Source of the DNA: Blastochloris tepida
GTDB lineage: Bacteria; Pseudomonadota; Alphaproteobacteria; Rhizobiales; Xanthobacteraceae
Assembly (NCBI RefSeq): GCF_003966715.1
Contig: NZ_AP018907.1
Location: 3,274,001 to 3,338,000 of the forward strand
Direction: 5' to 3'
Length of the DNA: 64,000 nucleotides
Shown: one piece after another, positions 17,496 through 28,657 of the stretch
Layout of the letters: the number at the start of each line of letters is the position of its first letter
Position numbering within the stretch: the first letter of the stretch is position 1
Translations under genes and position numbers: made by a program
Notes under the pieces: generated by a model
Databases searched by the model: none
What the model was told of the DNA's origin: nothing
The model's input: only the letters and a program-made list of their open reading frames with translations

Positions 17496-18254
17496 CTATT
17501 TCGCCGTCTGGCCGGACGTCGGCAGGGCGATTCCCTCGACGACCAGACGGGCCAGCAGCCTGCCGATGCAGGCATGCACATCGGCGGCCATGTCGATCTT
17601 CCGGGTCTCGACCGACAGGTCGAAGGTGCCGCGCTCGTTCCAGTCCTTCATCACCGCAAGACGGTCGAACAGGTTGGCCGACCGCTGCAGGGCGACGAAG
17701 CGCATCTGGTCGGCATAGGGGCCGAGCGAGATCATCGTCTCGGTGCGCGGACTGAACTGCATATTCATCAGCACCACATCGACACCCTGCGCCTGCAGGG
17801 TCTCGACGCCGCGCTCGAGCGCGTCGCGGAACTCCTCCGGATCGATGGCGCGGATGGCATCGACCGTGCCGGTCTGCCAGACGACCAGACTTGGCTTCCG
17901 GCCGGCGAGCAGGCGGCCAATCGTCGTCTCCTGCTCGGACGCGCTCTGCTTCGATTTCGCGTGGGTGGTCACCCGGACAGCGACGCCCGGCAGCGCCGCC
18001 GCAAGGGCCGCCTCGAGCTGCGCCGGATAGGCCCTGCCGGTCCCGGCCTTGCCGGCCAGCACCGAGGACGCGCTGCCGATCACGGCGACCTCCAACCGCT
18101 TCGCGGCGACCGCCTCCGCGGCGTATGGCATCGGAAACGCGGCCTGCACCAGACCGTCCGTCACCTCGCAGGCATCCTGCTCGGCCGCGGCCGGGGCCGC
18201 GAGAAGCGACACCGCCATCAAGGCATTTGCCGCAAGCCGGCGGGCGCGCTTCAT
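17496..18254 (-). CDS. SGNH/GDSL-like hydrolase, exported
   Basis: A 252-aa protein with a signal peptide (MKRARRLAANALMAVSLLAAPAAAEQ cut after AAA). The SGNH-type blocks are recognisable: VAVIGSASSVLAGK replaces GDS, LVVWQTGTVDAI sits at the block III position and DVHACIGRLLA supplies the Asp-x-x-His dyad near residue 225. It overlaps the end of opgC by 4 bases (ATGA), so translation is probably coupled. The likely role is esterase or acyl-transfer work on a periplasmic or surface glycan, inferred from the OpgC partner. The first block is atypical, with Ala after Ser. Confidence 0.72.
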   Translation of the reverse strand: MKRARRLAANALMAVSLLAAPAAAEQDACEVTDGLVQAAFPMPYAAEAVAAKRLEVAVIGSASSVLAGKAGTGRAYPAQLEAALAAALPGVAVRVTTHAKSKQSASEQETTIGRLLAGRKPSLVVWQTGTVDAIRAIDPEEFRDALERGVETLQAQGVDVVLMNMQFSPRTETMISLGPYADQMRFVALQRSANLFDRLAVMKDWNERGTFDLSVETRKIDMAADVHACIGRLLARLVVEGIALPTSGQTAK

Positions 18255-19396
18255 GATGACCTCCTTGCCGCATCGGCGCCGGGCGAGCCAACGGCCCGGT
18301 TGCGCCCCTCGATCTGCTTGAACCAGCTCATGAGGGCGGCGACCAGAACCATCAGCGCAATGCCCGCAGCACTCACGGCCACCTGCATCGCCACGCCGTC
18401 ATTGATCTCGACGATGACGAAATGCGCGGCGAAGGCGAGGAACACGCCGAGACAGAAGATCTCCAGGGAATGCCGGCCGCACAGCATGACGGGTTGCAGC
18501 CAGGGCGCGCGCAAGGGGGGCCAGTCACGCGGCACGACCCGCACCGTGAGCACCGCAAGCGCGAAGAAATGCAGGAGCCGCAGCGCGTCGAGATTGGTCT
18601 TGTCGATCGGGTACATCCATTCGGCCAGCCCCTTCGGCACGAACGCGGTCCATGCCGGGACGTACCAGGTCAGCACGACCGCAAACGAGACCACGAGGTA
18701 CGCCACCGCCGCAACGGCCACGGCGCGCGAGCGGACGAGCCTGCCGATCCGGGCAAAGCCGCCGAGCGCGCACCAGGCGCCAAGGCTGAACAGGAGCTGC
18801 CACGCGAACGGATTGAAGACCCAGTGACCGCTCGGATAGGCCGGGACGTTGAGGCCGAACACCTTGCTGGCGGCATAGACCGCGATGCTGCCGGCGAGCG
18901 CCAGCGCCGGCCGGCGCAGCATCAACCAGACGAACGGCGGAAAGAACGCCAACAGAGCAATGTACAGCGGCAGAACATCCATGTTTGCCGGCTTGAACTT
19001 CAGCAGCAGCGCCTGGACGAGCGTGACGTCGGGTTCCCTCAGGAACTCGAACACCCCCATCTCCTCCGCATAGAGGGGGTTCTCGAAGCTTCGCGCCACA
19101 TAGGCGATCTGCGCCATATAGATGCAGAACAGGAAAATATGGGCAACGTAGACCTGCCACGTCCGGCGCAGGATGCGGGCGCTCGCCACCACGAAGCCCT
19201 GCTCCCGCATCGACGCGCCATACACATAGGCGGCCGTGTAGCCCGAGATGAACACGAAGATCTCGGTCGCGTCGCTGAACCCGAAGTTTCGGATGGTGAT
19301 CCAGCTGACCACGTTCGAGGGAATATGGTCGAGGAAGATCAGCCACAGCGCGAGCCCCCGGAATAGATCCAGGCGCAAATCCCGTTTGCCGTTCAC
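18251..19396 (-). CDS. opgC: OpgC-domain acyltransferase
   Basis: A 381-aa membrane protein with about ten transmembrane segments. The N-terminal signature RDLRLDLFRGLALWLIFLDH and FGFSDATEIFVFISGYTAAY are typical of the OpgC family, which succinylates osmoregulated periplasmic glucans or related polymers. GTG at 19396 is chosen because GGGGAGG sits five bases upstream; GTG at 19414 is the alternative. It is followed, with ATGA overlap, by the SGNH hydrolase gene. Confidence 0.9.
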   Translation of the reverse strand: MNGKRDLRLDLFRGLALWLIFLDHIPSNVVSWITIRNFGFSDATEIFVFISGYTAAYVYGASMREQGFVVASARILRRTWQVYVAHIFLFCIYMAQIAYVARSFENPLYAEEMGVFEFLREPDVTLVQALLLKFKPANMDVLPLYIALLAFFPPFVWLMLRRPALALAGSIAVYAASKVFGLNVPAYPSGHWVFNPFAWQLLFSLGAWCALGGFARIGRLVRSRAVAVAAVAYLVVSFAVVLTWYVPAWTAFVPKGLAEWMYPIDKTNLDALRLLHFFALAVLTVRVVPRDWPPLRAPWLQPVMLCGRHSLEIFCLGVFLAFAAHFVIVEINDGVAMQVAVSAAGIALMVLVAALMSWFKQIEGRNRAVGSPGADAARRSS

Positions 19397-19426
19397 GCAC
19401 CCTCCCCGCACCACGCATCATATCAG

Positions 19427-19542
19427 CGGCCGCCAATGCGGACCGTTTTCTCTGGTCGCAGACTTTTGCGAAATCATTGATTTCGCATGAGAAAACCAGC
19501 GAGACCCAACGACCCTGCGCATGAGCGTCCGGGGCCGTTGGT
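19427..19542. repeat. Long palindromic repeat, family C, copy
   Basis: It starts GGCCGCCAATGCGGACCG, has an internal GATTTCGCATGAGAAAACCA segment and ends GGGGCCGTTGGTA. Layout and ends match 32900-33020. It lies in the opgC-porin spacer (19397-20055), which also contains a family B copy at 19551-19635 and no credible gene before the porin. Confidence 0.65.
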
Positions 19543-20055
19543 ACCATATGGTTTCCGGTTGGTCTCTTCGGGATGCCGGAAACGGTCTCGCCGAAAAAAC
19601 TCGATCGGATGAGGATTTCTCGGCGATCGGACGACGGCTCGAAGGCCTGCACGGCCGGAAGCCGCATCACGGCGCCGCATCCGGCCGCACCCACGCCCGA
19701 GCGCGCGCACGAAAACGCCGCCGCCGGCAAGACCGGCAAGGCGACCAAACCCCGGAGCGGCGCCAAGCGGTCTCAGAGATTCTCCTTTGGAATCAAATCA
19801 TTAACGAGAGCAGGCAAACCGAACCAGCGGCCAGGCATCGCCGCCACCGGGATCAGGCGACGGGCGCGGTCGAGGCAGGGAGGAGACACCTCACCGGAAT
19901 CCGGCACTGCCGATGGCAGGCCATTGCGCCATTTAAAATTGTTGCCGAGGCACAACACATCCAGGAAATGCAGCGCAGACCTCGCGCTCCATCTTTCAAC
20001 CTTCGGTACGCCGATGTTACCCATATGCCACGTCAGATTGTTCTGCACGGAGGCT

Positions 20056-20835
20056 ATGATGCGTCGTCTCGTTATTGCACTGCTCGCCTCGACTGCGCTG
20101 GCCGGGACCGCGTCGGCCGCGGATCTGGCGCGCAAGTCGGTGCCCTACACCCCGGTTCCGGCGGCGCCGACCTGGACCGGCTTCTATGTCGGCGGCTTCA
20201 TCGGCTACGGATGGGGCAGCGACGACTGGACCAATTCCGATGAGTCCTGGTCCAACTTCAGCCCGGACTTCGACGGGTTCCTCGGCGGTCTGCAGATCGG
20301 CTACGATTACCAGTTCCCCACCAACTTCATCGTCGGCGTCCAGGCCGACATCGCCTGGGCCAGCCTCGAAGGCAGCAGCTCGTATGCCGGCACCTACGAT
20401 GGCGGCGCCCGCCGCTTCAGCGGAACCGTGAAGTCGGAATCGCAGTGGATCTCCACCTTGACCGGCCGGATCGGCTTCTCCGCCGACCGCGCGCTGTTCT
20501 ACATCAAGGGCGGCGCGGCGTGGGCCGACTTCTCCCATTCCAACCAGCTGACCGAAAGACGCGACTTCGGCGAAGGCATCGCGACGGACGACTATTACGG
20601 CAAGCACAGCGACACCCGATCCGGCTGGACCCTCGGCTTTGGCGTCGAATACGCTTTCGCCCCCAACTGGACGGCGTTCCTCGAGTATGACTACTACGAC
20701 TTCGGCGGCAAGACCTACATTCTTGACTACGGCCCGTGGGCGCAGACCTTCAAGCTCGATACCGATATCAGTGCGGTCAAGATCGGCGTGAACTATCGCT
20801 TCAATGGCCCGACGGCCGTGTCGGCTCGCTACTGA
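20056..20835 (+). CDS. Outer-membrane beta-barrel protein (Omp25/31-like)
   Basis: A 259-aa outer-membrane protein. The signal peptide MMRRLVIALLASTALAGTAS ends in AAD, followed by LARKSVPYTPVPAAPTWTGFYVGG, the standard start of the Omp25/Omp31 family of Hyphomicrobiales. Alternating aromatic strands follow, for example GGLQIGYDYQF, FIVGVQADIAWA, TLTGRIGFSADRALFYIKGG and GFGVEYAFAPNWTAFLEYDYYDF, and it ends IGVNYRFNG with a late aromatic. ATG at 20056 has GGAGG five bases upstream; the longer open frame is rejected. Single-gene transcript with its own terminator. Confidence 0.92.
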   Translation: MMRRLVIALLASTALAGTASAADLARKSVPYTPVPAAPTWTGFYVGGFIGYGWGSDDWTNSDESWSNFSPDFDGFLGGLQIGYDYQFPTNFIVGVQADIAWASLEGSSSYAGTYDGGARRFSGTVKSESQWISTLTGRIGFSADRALFYIKGGAAWADFSHSNQLTERRDFGEGIATDDYYGKHSDTRSGWTLGFGVEYAFAPNWTAFLEYDYYDFGGKTYILDYGPWAQTFKLDTDISAVKIGVNYRFNGPTAVSARY

Positions 20836-20872
20836 TTGCCGGACACGATCTGATTACGTCATCCCATCTCCT

Positions 20873-20902
20873 GAACCCCGGCTCCGGCCGGGGTTCTTTT
20901 TT
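20873..20902 (+). terminator. Rho-independent terminator after the porin gene
   Basis: GAACCCCGGC and GCCGGGGTTC form a 10-bp stem with a short TCCG loop, followed by TTTTTT. It lies 38 bases downstream of the porin stop. Confidence 0.9.
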
Positions 20903-21089
20903 GCGTCCACCGCGCTCAACCCCAAAGGACCGCCTGCCGCGCCCCGAGGCCGGCCCCGCCAACCCGACTTCCAACCGGTGAGCGAACTGCGAGCCGTGCC
21001 TGCGGACAGGACGCGCTCGCAAGCGTTTGCAGCCGGCGCGCTTGCAACCGGCGGCGGCTCCCACCGGGCGCGAAAGCCGGCGGCTGGCA

Positions 21090-21195
21090 CCCGTCGCGGA
21101 TTTTCGCGAGGCCTTTGATTCCGGGCGAGAAAATTCGCGAGAGTCAACTTCCCCAAAGTCAACATCCCCAGGCGTCAGCGGTCGGGGGCTGTTCC
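21090..21195. repeat. Palindromic repeat, family C, partial copy
   Basis: GTCGCGGATTTTCGCGA, then GCGAGAGTCAAC and CAGGCGTCAGCG with GGGGCTGTTCC match the central and right parts of 32900-33020. It occupies the spacer between the porin and the tRNA-Arg gene; nothing else is seen in 20903-21287. Confidence 0.6.
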
Positions 21196-21287
21196 TGTGA
21201 TGGATCTTGCGATTGATGGATCTTGCGAGCCGCCTGCGACAATCAGCCGGCCAGCATGTGCGATCTTCAGCAGACCTTCGAAATGAC

Positions 21288-21364
21288 TGGCGCACCCGAC
21301 ACGATTCGAACGTGTGACCTTTGCCTTCGGAGGGCAACGCTCTATCCAGCTGAGCTACGGGTGC
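21288..21364 (-). tRNA. tRNA-Arg (anticodon CCG)
   Basis: On the minus strand the acceptor GCACCCG pairs with CGGGTGC before G-CCA. The D arm is AGCTCAGCTGGATAGAGC. The anticodon stem TTGCC/GGCAA holds the loop CTCCGAA, giving anticodon CCG for the CGG codon. The T arm contains GTTCGAATC. CCA is encoded. Confidence 0.96.
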
Positions 21365-21482
21365 CGACGCGGACGCACCATACCGGATGGATCTCGCGGC
21401 ATCAACGCCGGTGGCGGCCTTTCCGCTCCTGGCGTGGACAGCGCCGCCGCGGCGCGGCCTGAACGCGTCGGTCGGGTACCGC

Positions 21483-21902
21483 TCATGTCCCGGTCTTGGG
21501 ATTGGGCTTGGTCTTCGTGGCCCGCGCGGGCGTACCGGCGGACCGCGCGGGCTTCGGCGTCTGCGCGCGCATATAGGCGCGCAGCACCGCGTTGATGCGC
21601 TTCTGATAGCCGGGTCCGGCCGCCTTGAAGAAGTCGAGCACGTCGGGGTCGAGCCGGATCGAGATCGGCACCTTGTTGGCGGGAACCACCACCTCGGCCT
21701 TCGACCAGTCGATGTCGCGGAAGTCCTGCCAATCGGGATCGTCCGCCACCAGCGCCTCGGTCTCGGCGTCGGTCATTTTGGAGACGCGATCCCAGTCGGT
21801 CTCCGACTTGCGCTTCTCCAGCCGGCCATCGGGCAGCTCGACAACGTATTCGCCATCGGGCAGCAGCGAGACCAGCCGGACGATCTGTTCACGGTGGTCC
21901 AT
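21483..21902 (-). CDS. brnA: BrnA-family antitoxin
   Basis: A 139-aa protein that would neutralise the upstream-encoded BrnT. Its middle ([15 protein letters not shown]) and the segment [24 protein letters not shown] followed by INAVLRAYM are the ribbon-helix-helix DNA-binding and BrnA signatures. The C-terminal tail is rich in Lys, Pro and Thr. ATG at 21902 fits the family start (MDHREQ) and overlaps the toxin gene end by 14 bases, so the two are co-translated. BrnA proteins normally autorepress the operon together with BrnT. Confidence 0.88.
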   Translation of the reverse strand: MDHREQIVRLVSLLPDGEYVVELPDGRLEKRKSETDWDRVSKMTDAETEALVADDPDWQDFRDIDWSKAEVVVPANKVPISIRLDPDVLDFFKAAGPGYQKRINAVLRAYMRAQTPKPARSAGTPARATKTKPNPKTGT

Positions 21903-22191
21903 ATACTTTGTGTTCCTCGTTACGGGCAGCCCGCGCCGAAATGATTCGGGTCCGGTCGTTGCGCTGCGCATGGATCACGGCGACGAGCCGCCCATCCACC
22001 AATCCAACAGTTACCCAACGCACACTGTCGCTTCCGGAGTATGTCCTCACGGAAATTGCACGATCATCCTCAAAGACACGGATCGCATCAGTAAAATCGA
22101 TACCATGCTTTTGGACATTTACGCTCCGCTTCAACTCGTCCCATTCAAATCCATGGAGCGAGAGACTGTCGCCAGTAATATTCACGAGCAT
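21889..22191 (-). CDS. brnT: BrnT-family ribonuclease toxin
   Basis: A 100-aa BrnT toxin. The family start HGFEWDELKRSVNVQKHGIDF, the central RWVTVGLVDGRLVAVIHA and the catalytic-region end RTRIISARAARNEE match RelE-like BrnT RNases that cleave mRNA. Toxin-first order with the antitoxin overlapping downstream is the standard brnTA arrangement. An array of GTTTGTGC octamers begins about 60 bases upstream of the start, within what should be the promoter region. Confidence 0.9.
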   Translation of the reverse strand: MLVNITGDSLSLHGFEWDELKRSVNVQKHGIDFTDAIRVFEDDRAISVRTYSGSDSVRWVTVGLVDGRLVAVIHAQRNDRTRIISARAARNEEHKVYGPP

Positions 22192-22251
22192 TTCCGGAAC
22201 CCTTCTCGGAATAGCAGATGGATCTAAGTTTCATTTTTCAGCTCCAAGCTC

Positions 22252-22386
22252 GTTTGTGCGTTTGCGGTTTGTGCGTTTGTGCGTTTGTGCGTTTGTGCGT
22301 TTGTGCGTTTGTGCGTTTGTGCGTTTGTGCGTTTGTGCGTTTGTGCGTTTGTGCGTTTGTGCGTTTGTGCGTTTGTGCGTTTGTGC
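22252..22386. repeat. Octamer tandem array (GTTTGTGC)n
   Basis: Fifteen perfect contiguous copies of GTTTGTGC fill 22267-22386. One more perfect copy (22252-22259) and a 7-base variant (22260-22266) stand before them. The spacer between brnT and dnaG (22192-22658) holds no other recognisable element. The octamer unit is prone to slippage. Confidence 0.97.
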
Positions 22387-22658
22387 GTTGTCAGCTTATT
22401 TTCTTGGAAGTAACTTCATCGACTTGAGTTTGTTCGGGTATCAACGCTCTCTCTTCCCTGAATAGGAGCACGAACGCGGCAACCCATCGGGGTGTATATA
22501 CAAACGTAGGTATTTATGCAAGACCATTTGGCAGAGCCCCTGTGGTCAGCGGGGATAACCCCATCCGGTCCGCGCCCTATTTTGGCGCCACAGGGGTGCC
22601 ATACGCGACAATGCCGGGTTGACGTGAGAGCCCCCGCAGCGCCCCCGTTCCACAAACC

Positions 22659-24608
22659 ATGCGCTTCTCGCCCCAGATCCTCGATGAAATCCGTGCCCGC
22701 CTGCGGGTGTCCGACGTCGTCGGCCGCAAGGTGAAGCTCGTGCGCGCGGGGCGCGAGTTCAAGGGCCTGTCGCCGTTCAACGCCGAGAAGAGCCCGTCGT
22801 TTTTCGTCAACGATCAGAAGGGCTTCTATCACGACTTCTCCTCCGGCAAGCATGGCGACATCTTCACCTTCCTGATGGAGGTCGAGGGCCTCTCCTTCCC
22901 CGAGGCGGTGGAGCGGCTTGCCGCGGAAGCAGGCGTCAGCCTGCCCAAGCCCAGCGCCGACGACGCCGCCAAGGAGGTCCGCCGCCGCACCCTGCACGAG
23001 GTGATGGAACTCGCCTGCCGGTTCTTCGAGGGCGCGCTGCAGAGCCGGGCCGGCGCGCGGGCGCGCGGCTACCTTGCCGATCGCGGCCTGTCGCCATCCA
23101 CCCAGCAGCGGTTCCGCCTCGGCTTCGCGCCCGACGACCGCTCAGCCCTCAAGCAGCATCTGGCCGAGGCCGGCGTGCCCATCCCCGACATGGTCGAGGC
23201 CGGGCTCCTGATTGCCGGCGACGACATCCCGGTGCCGTTCGACCGCTTCCGCGACCGGGTGATGTTCCCGATCCTCGACCTCAAGGGCCGGGTGATCGCC
23301 TTCGGCGGCCGGGCGCTGGCCAAGGATGCCCCGGCCAAGTACCTGAACTCGCCGGAGACGCCGCTCTTCCACAAGGGCGCGACACTCTATAATGGCGGCC
23401 CGGCGCGCGCGGCCGCCCATGACGGCGCGAGGGTGATCGCGGTCGAGGGCTATATCGACGTCATCGCCATGGTCACTGCCGGGTTCGAGGCCACCGTCGC
23501 CCCGCTCGGCACGGCGCTGACCGAGGACCAGCTCTCCGCGCTGTGGCGGATGAGTGCCGAGCCGATCCTGTGCTTCGACGGCGACAAGGCCGGCCTGCGC
23601 GCCGCCTTCCGTGCCGTCGATCTCGCGCTGCCGCGGCTCGAGCCCGGCCGGAGCCTCGCCTTCGCCACGCTTCCCGAAGGGCAGGATCCCGACGATCTGG
23701 TGCGTGCGGGCGGCCGGGCGGCGGTGGAGGCGATTCTCGCCCAGGCCCGCCCGCTCGCCGATATGCTGTGGGAGCGCGAAAGCCAGGACGCGCAGATCGA
23801 CACCCCCGAGCGGCGGGCGGCGCTGGAGGCGCGGCTGGCCACGGTGCTCGGCACCATCGCCGACGAGCGGGTGCGCCGGCATTACCGCGACGATCTCGCC
23901 GCCCGCACCGCGCAATTGTTTCAGCGATCAAGCCCGGCTGCCGGGGGGGGGCCGGGGGCATGGCGGGGGCGCGGCGGCCTGCCGGGGCCGCGCCAGTTCC
24001 GCCGGCCGAACGGCAGCGTGGTCAGGCTGATGCCGACGGCGACCGAGCTCGCCCCGCGCGGCTCCAGCCTCAAGCTCAGCGCCCTGGTGCGGGGGGCGGC
24101 GGCCGCCATTCCGGCCCGCGAGGCGCTGGTGCTGTCGATCTTCCTCGCCCACCCCTGGCTGCTGCAGCACCACGCCGAGGAGCTGGCGGAGCTGGAGTTC
24201 GCCCACCGCGACTGCGACCGGCTGCGCCGCGCCCTGCTGGACGCCGCAGCCGAGGAGGTGCCGCCCGATGCCGACGCGCTGGCCGCGGCGCTGGCGCGGT
24301 TCGGCGCCGACGACGCGCTCGAGCGGGTGCGCCGCGCGGTGACCCACGCCGCCGACTGGCCGGCCCGGCCGGAGGCGGCGCCCGCCGACGTGGAGGCCTG
24401 CTGGACCCACGTGGTCGGCTTGCATCACAAGAAACGTACGCTATCTAGGGAGCTTCGGGAGGCGGAGGAGGCCCACGCCAAGGCCCAGGACGAGGGGTCG
24501 CTGGCGTGGCTGCGTGACGTTCAGGCACGACTTGCGGCCATCGAGGGAACCGAAGCTTTGATCGAGGGGTTCGGCGCAGCATCGGGCCGCACATCGCGCG
24601 GCTTCTGA
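22659..24608 (+). CDS. dnaG: DNA primase
   Basis: Synthesises RNA primers at the replication fork and interacts with the DnaB helicase. The 649-aa protein has the N-terminal CHC2-like domain, then the TOPRIM core with VIAVEGYIDVIAM (catalytic Glu) and ILCFDGDKAGLRAA (metal-binding Asp-x-Asp). The C-terminal helicase-binding part is Ala-rich. All four zinc ligands of the classical domain are replaced: SPFN for CPFH and YHDFSSGK for YHCFGCG. A low-complexity Gly/Arg linker lies near residues 425-450. ATG at 22659 is the only reasonable start. It is followed by rpoD after a 548-base spacer, a common order in this class. Confidence 0.97.
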   Translation: MRFSPQILDEIRARLRVSDVVGRKVKLVRAGREFKGLSPFNAEKSPSFFVNDQKGFYHDFSSGKHGDIFTFLMEVEGLSFPEAVERLAAEAGVSLPKPSADDAAKEVRRRTLHEVMELACRFFEGALQSRAGARARGYLADRGLSPSTQQRFRLGFAPDDRSALKQHLAEAGVPIPDMVEAGLLIAGDDIPVPFDRFRDRVMFPILDLKGRVIAFGGRALAKDAPAKYLNSPETPLFHKGATLYNGGPARAAAHDGARVIAVEGYIDVIAMVTAGFEATVAPLGTALTEDQLSALWRMSAEPILCFDGDKAGLRAAFRAVDLALPRLEPGRSLAFATLPEGQDPDDLVRAGGRAAVEAILAQARPLADMLWERESQDAQIDTPERRAALEARLATVLGTIADERVRRHYRDDLAARTAQLFQRSSPAAGGGPGAWRGRGGLPGPRQFRRPNGSVVRLMPTATELAPRGSSLKLSALVRGAAAAIPAREALVLSIFLAHPWLLQHHAEELAELEFAHRDCDRLRRALLDAAAEEVPPDADALAAALARFGADDALERVRRAVTHAADWPARPEAAPADVEACWTHVVGLHHKKRTLSRELREAEEAHAKAQDEGSLAWLRDVQARLAAIEGTEALIEGFGAASGRTSRGF

Positions 24609-25156
24609 TACGGCTTCCGGCCTTGCCAACCGGAAACCGCACGATCGGCCGGTGCCCGAACGCCTCGGGTTTGCATTGTTAGCGTGGTTCGCGGGCAGGG
24701 TTAAGGCGGATTTAATCGTGTCCACCGACAAGTGGATTCGAAGCGACCGAACCGCCTCGCGAGGGCCGGAGCCCGCGCGGGGCTTCGGCTGTCGCAGGGC
24801 GCACGGAAGGCGGCCGGGCACGCCGGCAGGATTTGGACGGCAGGGACTCGGGCGGCCGGAAATCGGGCAGCCGAAAATCGGGCAATCCGGACCAAGCCGC
24901 TCGAACGCGGATGGCCCGAGATCGGACTTCAGGGCCGAACCCTGCCGCCGTACGGGACTTGATACGGCTTCCGGCGGATCGCCGCGTGATCCGGGGAGGC
25001 CGGCTCGCCAATGCCCCGCGCCCGATGGCGGGGCGGGTGGCGATCGGAAGACGGCTCGACGGCTTCATCCGCCGGCAGCCGAGTCAAGCGTTCGCAGGAT
25101 GTCCGTAACCGCCGGCGGGGCGGGCGGCGGGACTCCTGCCTGGGAGACGAGACGAG
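24609..25156. other. dnaG-rpoD spacer with degenerate palindromes
   Basis: No convincing gene in these 548 bases. Short family B fragments occur at 24606-24648 (GATACGGCTTCCGG, then CCGGAAACCGCAC) and 24959-25010 (TGATACGGCTTCCGGCGGAT). Between them is a run of short CGGGCAGCCG/AAATCGGGCA direct repeats near 24855-24890. The rpoD promoter should lie here but cannot be picked out by eye. Confidence 0.5.
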
Positions 25157-27226
<2,070 letters not shown>

Positions 27227-27342
27227 GCCACGTCCTCGCCCCCGGCTTGTCCTGGGGCGAGGCGCCACTGCGAGCGAAGAATCTTTTTGAAATTAAACTC
27301 AGAACACTTGCCGCGTTCTTTATTTGTTCTATCATGTGAAAT

Positions 27343-27864
27343 ATGTATGATGCGCGCGCCATAGCCAACTTTTTTCTCGACCGCGCGGCCGAGCAGGGCA
27401 TGACGTTAACAATAATGACCCTACTGAAAGTATTGTACTTTTCTCACGCATGGTACTTAGCAAAACACAATGCACCTCTTGTTGCGCAGCCGTTTGAAGC
27501 TTGGCGCCACGGCCCCGTAAATCGAGTTGTTTACGATCAATTTAAGGAATATGGGGAAAGGGAAATCGACAGACGGGCACATTCCTTTGATCCAAAACTG
27601 CTGAAATTTGTACCAACCCCTTATGACTTCGATGAATATACATCAGACTTTCTTGAAAATATTTATGACTATTACTCTAAATTTCACCCCTTCAAGCTCT
27701 CTCATCTGACACACGAGAAGGGCGGGCCTTGGGATATTGTTTGGAGTCAAGCTGAGAAGCAGGCCGTACCGGGCATGATTATCCCCAACGAACTGATCTC
27801 CACTTGGTTCAAAGGTAAGGATGCGCTATACTGGACAGATCGTGAACGGAGAATGGCAACATGA
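27343..27864 (+). CDS. Panacea-domain (DUF4065, SocA-like) putative antitoxin
   Basis: A 173-aa protein of the Panacea family. The signature features are present: an N-terminal [12 protein letters not shown] helix, [39 protein letters not shown] and the later [13 protein letters not shown]. In other bacteria Panacea proteins neutralise many unrelated toxins in two-gene operons, and the Caulobacter SocA is a relative. The gene is far more AT-rich than rpoD before it, which suggests recent transfer. It overlaps the next gene by ATGA, so the pair is translationally coupled. Confidence 0.85.
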   Translation: MYDARAIANFFLDRAAEQGMTLTIMTLLKVLYFSHAWYLAKHNAPLVAQPFEAWRHGPVNRVVYDQFKEYGEREIDRRAHSFDPKLLKFVPTPYDFDEYTSDFLENIYDYYSKFHPFKLSHLTHEKGGPWDIVWSQAEKQAVPGMIIPNELISTWFKGKDALYWTDRERRMAT

Positions 27865-28571
27865 GTCATCGACTTCCGACGCCTCCTGTCCCTGATTTAG
27901 CAAGGGCGCGAGGTGAAACGGTGTCGGAATTAACCGATTGGTTCACCGATTATTTTAACAGAGAAGGTGCCCCCTTTAATTACCGACGAGCAACGAAAGC
28001 TATTCGAGCCGCGTATAAAGGATTTCACAGACTCCATCTTCTTACCGCATCCTGCTCTCTTGAAAAGACTGCAATAGGCCGGTCATCAAACGCCGACGTC
28101 GTTAATGTCGCAGCACCGTTTGCCTTTGGCCGATCCACCCAGGTATTTGACCTTTCGCCAAGGAAGTTTGCGTTTGGACGAGAGCGCCGGGCCGCATATC
28201 GAATACCCTTTCTCTTTGTCGAGAACGGGATAATTCACATATATTACTTGCAGCCCCGAAAGTCCGCTGGGCCAGATTTTGATGAAATGTGCATGATCGC
28301 AACGATCATGAAGACATTTTTGCTAGATACCGAATTCTATGGACAGCCATGCGATGTAGAGTTTGTTGATGTCGGCGCACCATTAGGCTCCAGGGATCGA
28401 TTGGCAAGAAGATATTCTTTGAGAGATTTAACTCTATGGACAGAACGGCGACTCACTGATCGCCTTTCTATTATTAGCGAGGCGCTTGATGCCGTATCTT
28501 CGAGCGATCGCGTTCTGCGCCACCCACGAGCTTGGAGTCGTCCAGAGCCAGAAATGCCATTGTTTGACTAA
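27861..28571 (+). CDS. Unrecognised protein coupled to the Panacea gene; candidate toxin
   Basis: A 236-aa AT-rich gene overlapping the Panacea antitoxin gene by 4 bases. I do not recognise a family. Visible segments are LTDWFTDYFNREGAPFNYRRATKAIRAAYKGF near the N-terminus, a basic middle (KFAFGRERRAAYRIPFLFVE) and IHIYYLQPRKSAGPDFDEMC. The protein is probably soluble and mixed alpha/beta, with no signal peptide or membrane helix. By the two-gene logic of Panacea operons it is the toxin candidate, but no catalytic motif was found, so this is inference. Confidence 0.6.
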   Translation: MSHRLPTPPVPDLARARGETVSELTDWFTDYFNREGAPFNYRRATKAIRAAYKGFHRLHLLTASCSLEKTAIGRSSNADVVNVAAPFAFGRSTQVFDLSPRKFAFGRERRAAYRIPFLFVENGIIHIYYLQPRKSAGPDFDEMCMIATIMKTFLLDTEFYGQPCDVEFVDVGAPLGSRDRLARRYSLRDLTLWTERRLTDRLSIISEALDAVSSSDRVLRHPRAWSRPEPEMPLFD

Positions 28572-28657
28572 GATTAATGTCAAGCAATGTAACCATTGAT
28601 GGACGGAATACACTCCGCTATTCTGTCCTACACCACTGTGGCAGCAAGGTCGGGAGC

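Noticed and set aside
22252..22386. CRISPR array
   Set aside because: Contiguous 8-base units without spacers; no cas genes.
22218..22427. Leu-Cys-Val-Cys-Ala-Phe repeat protein
   Set aside because: It is only a translation of the octamer array, without a ribosome binding site.
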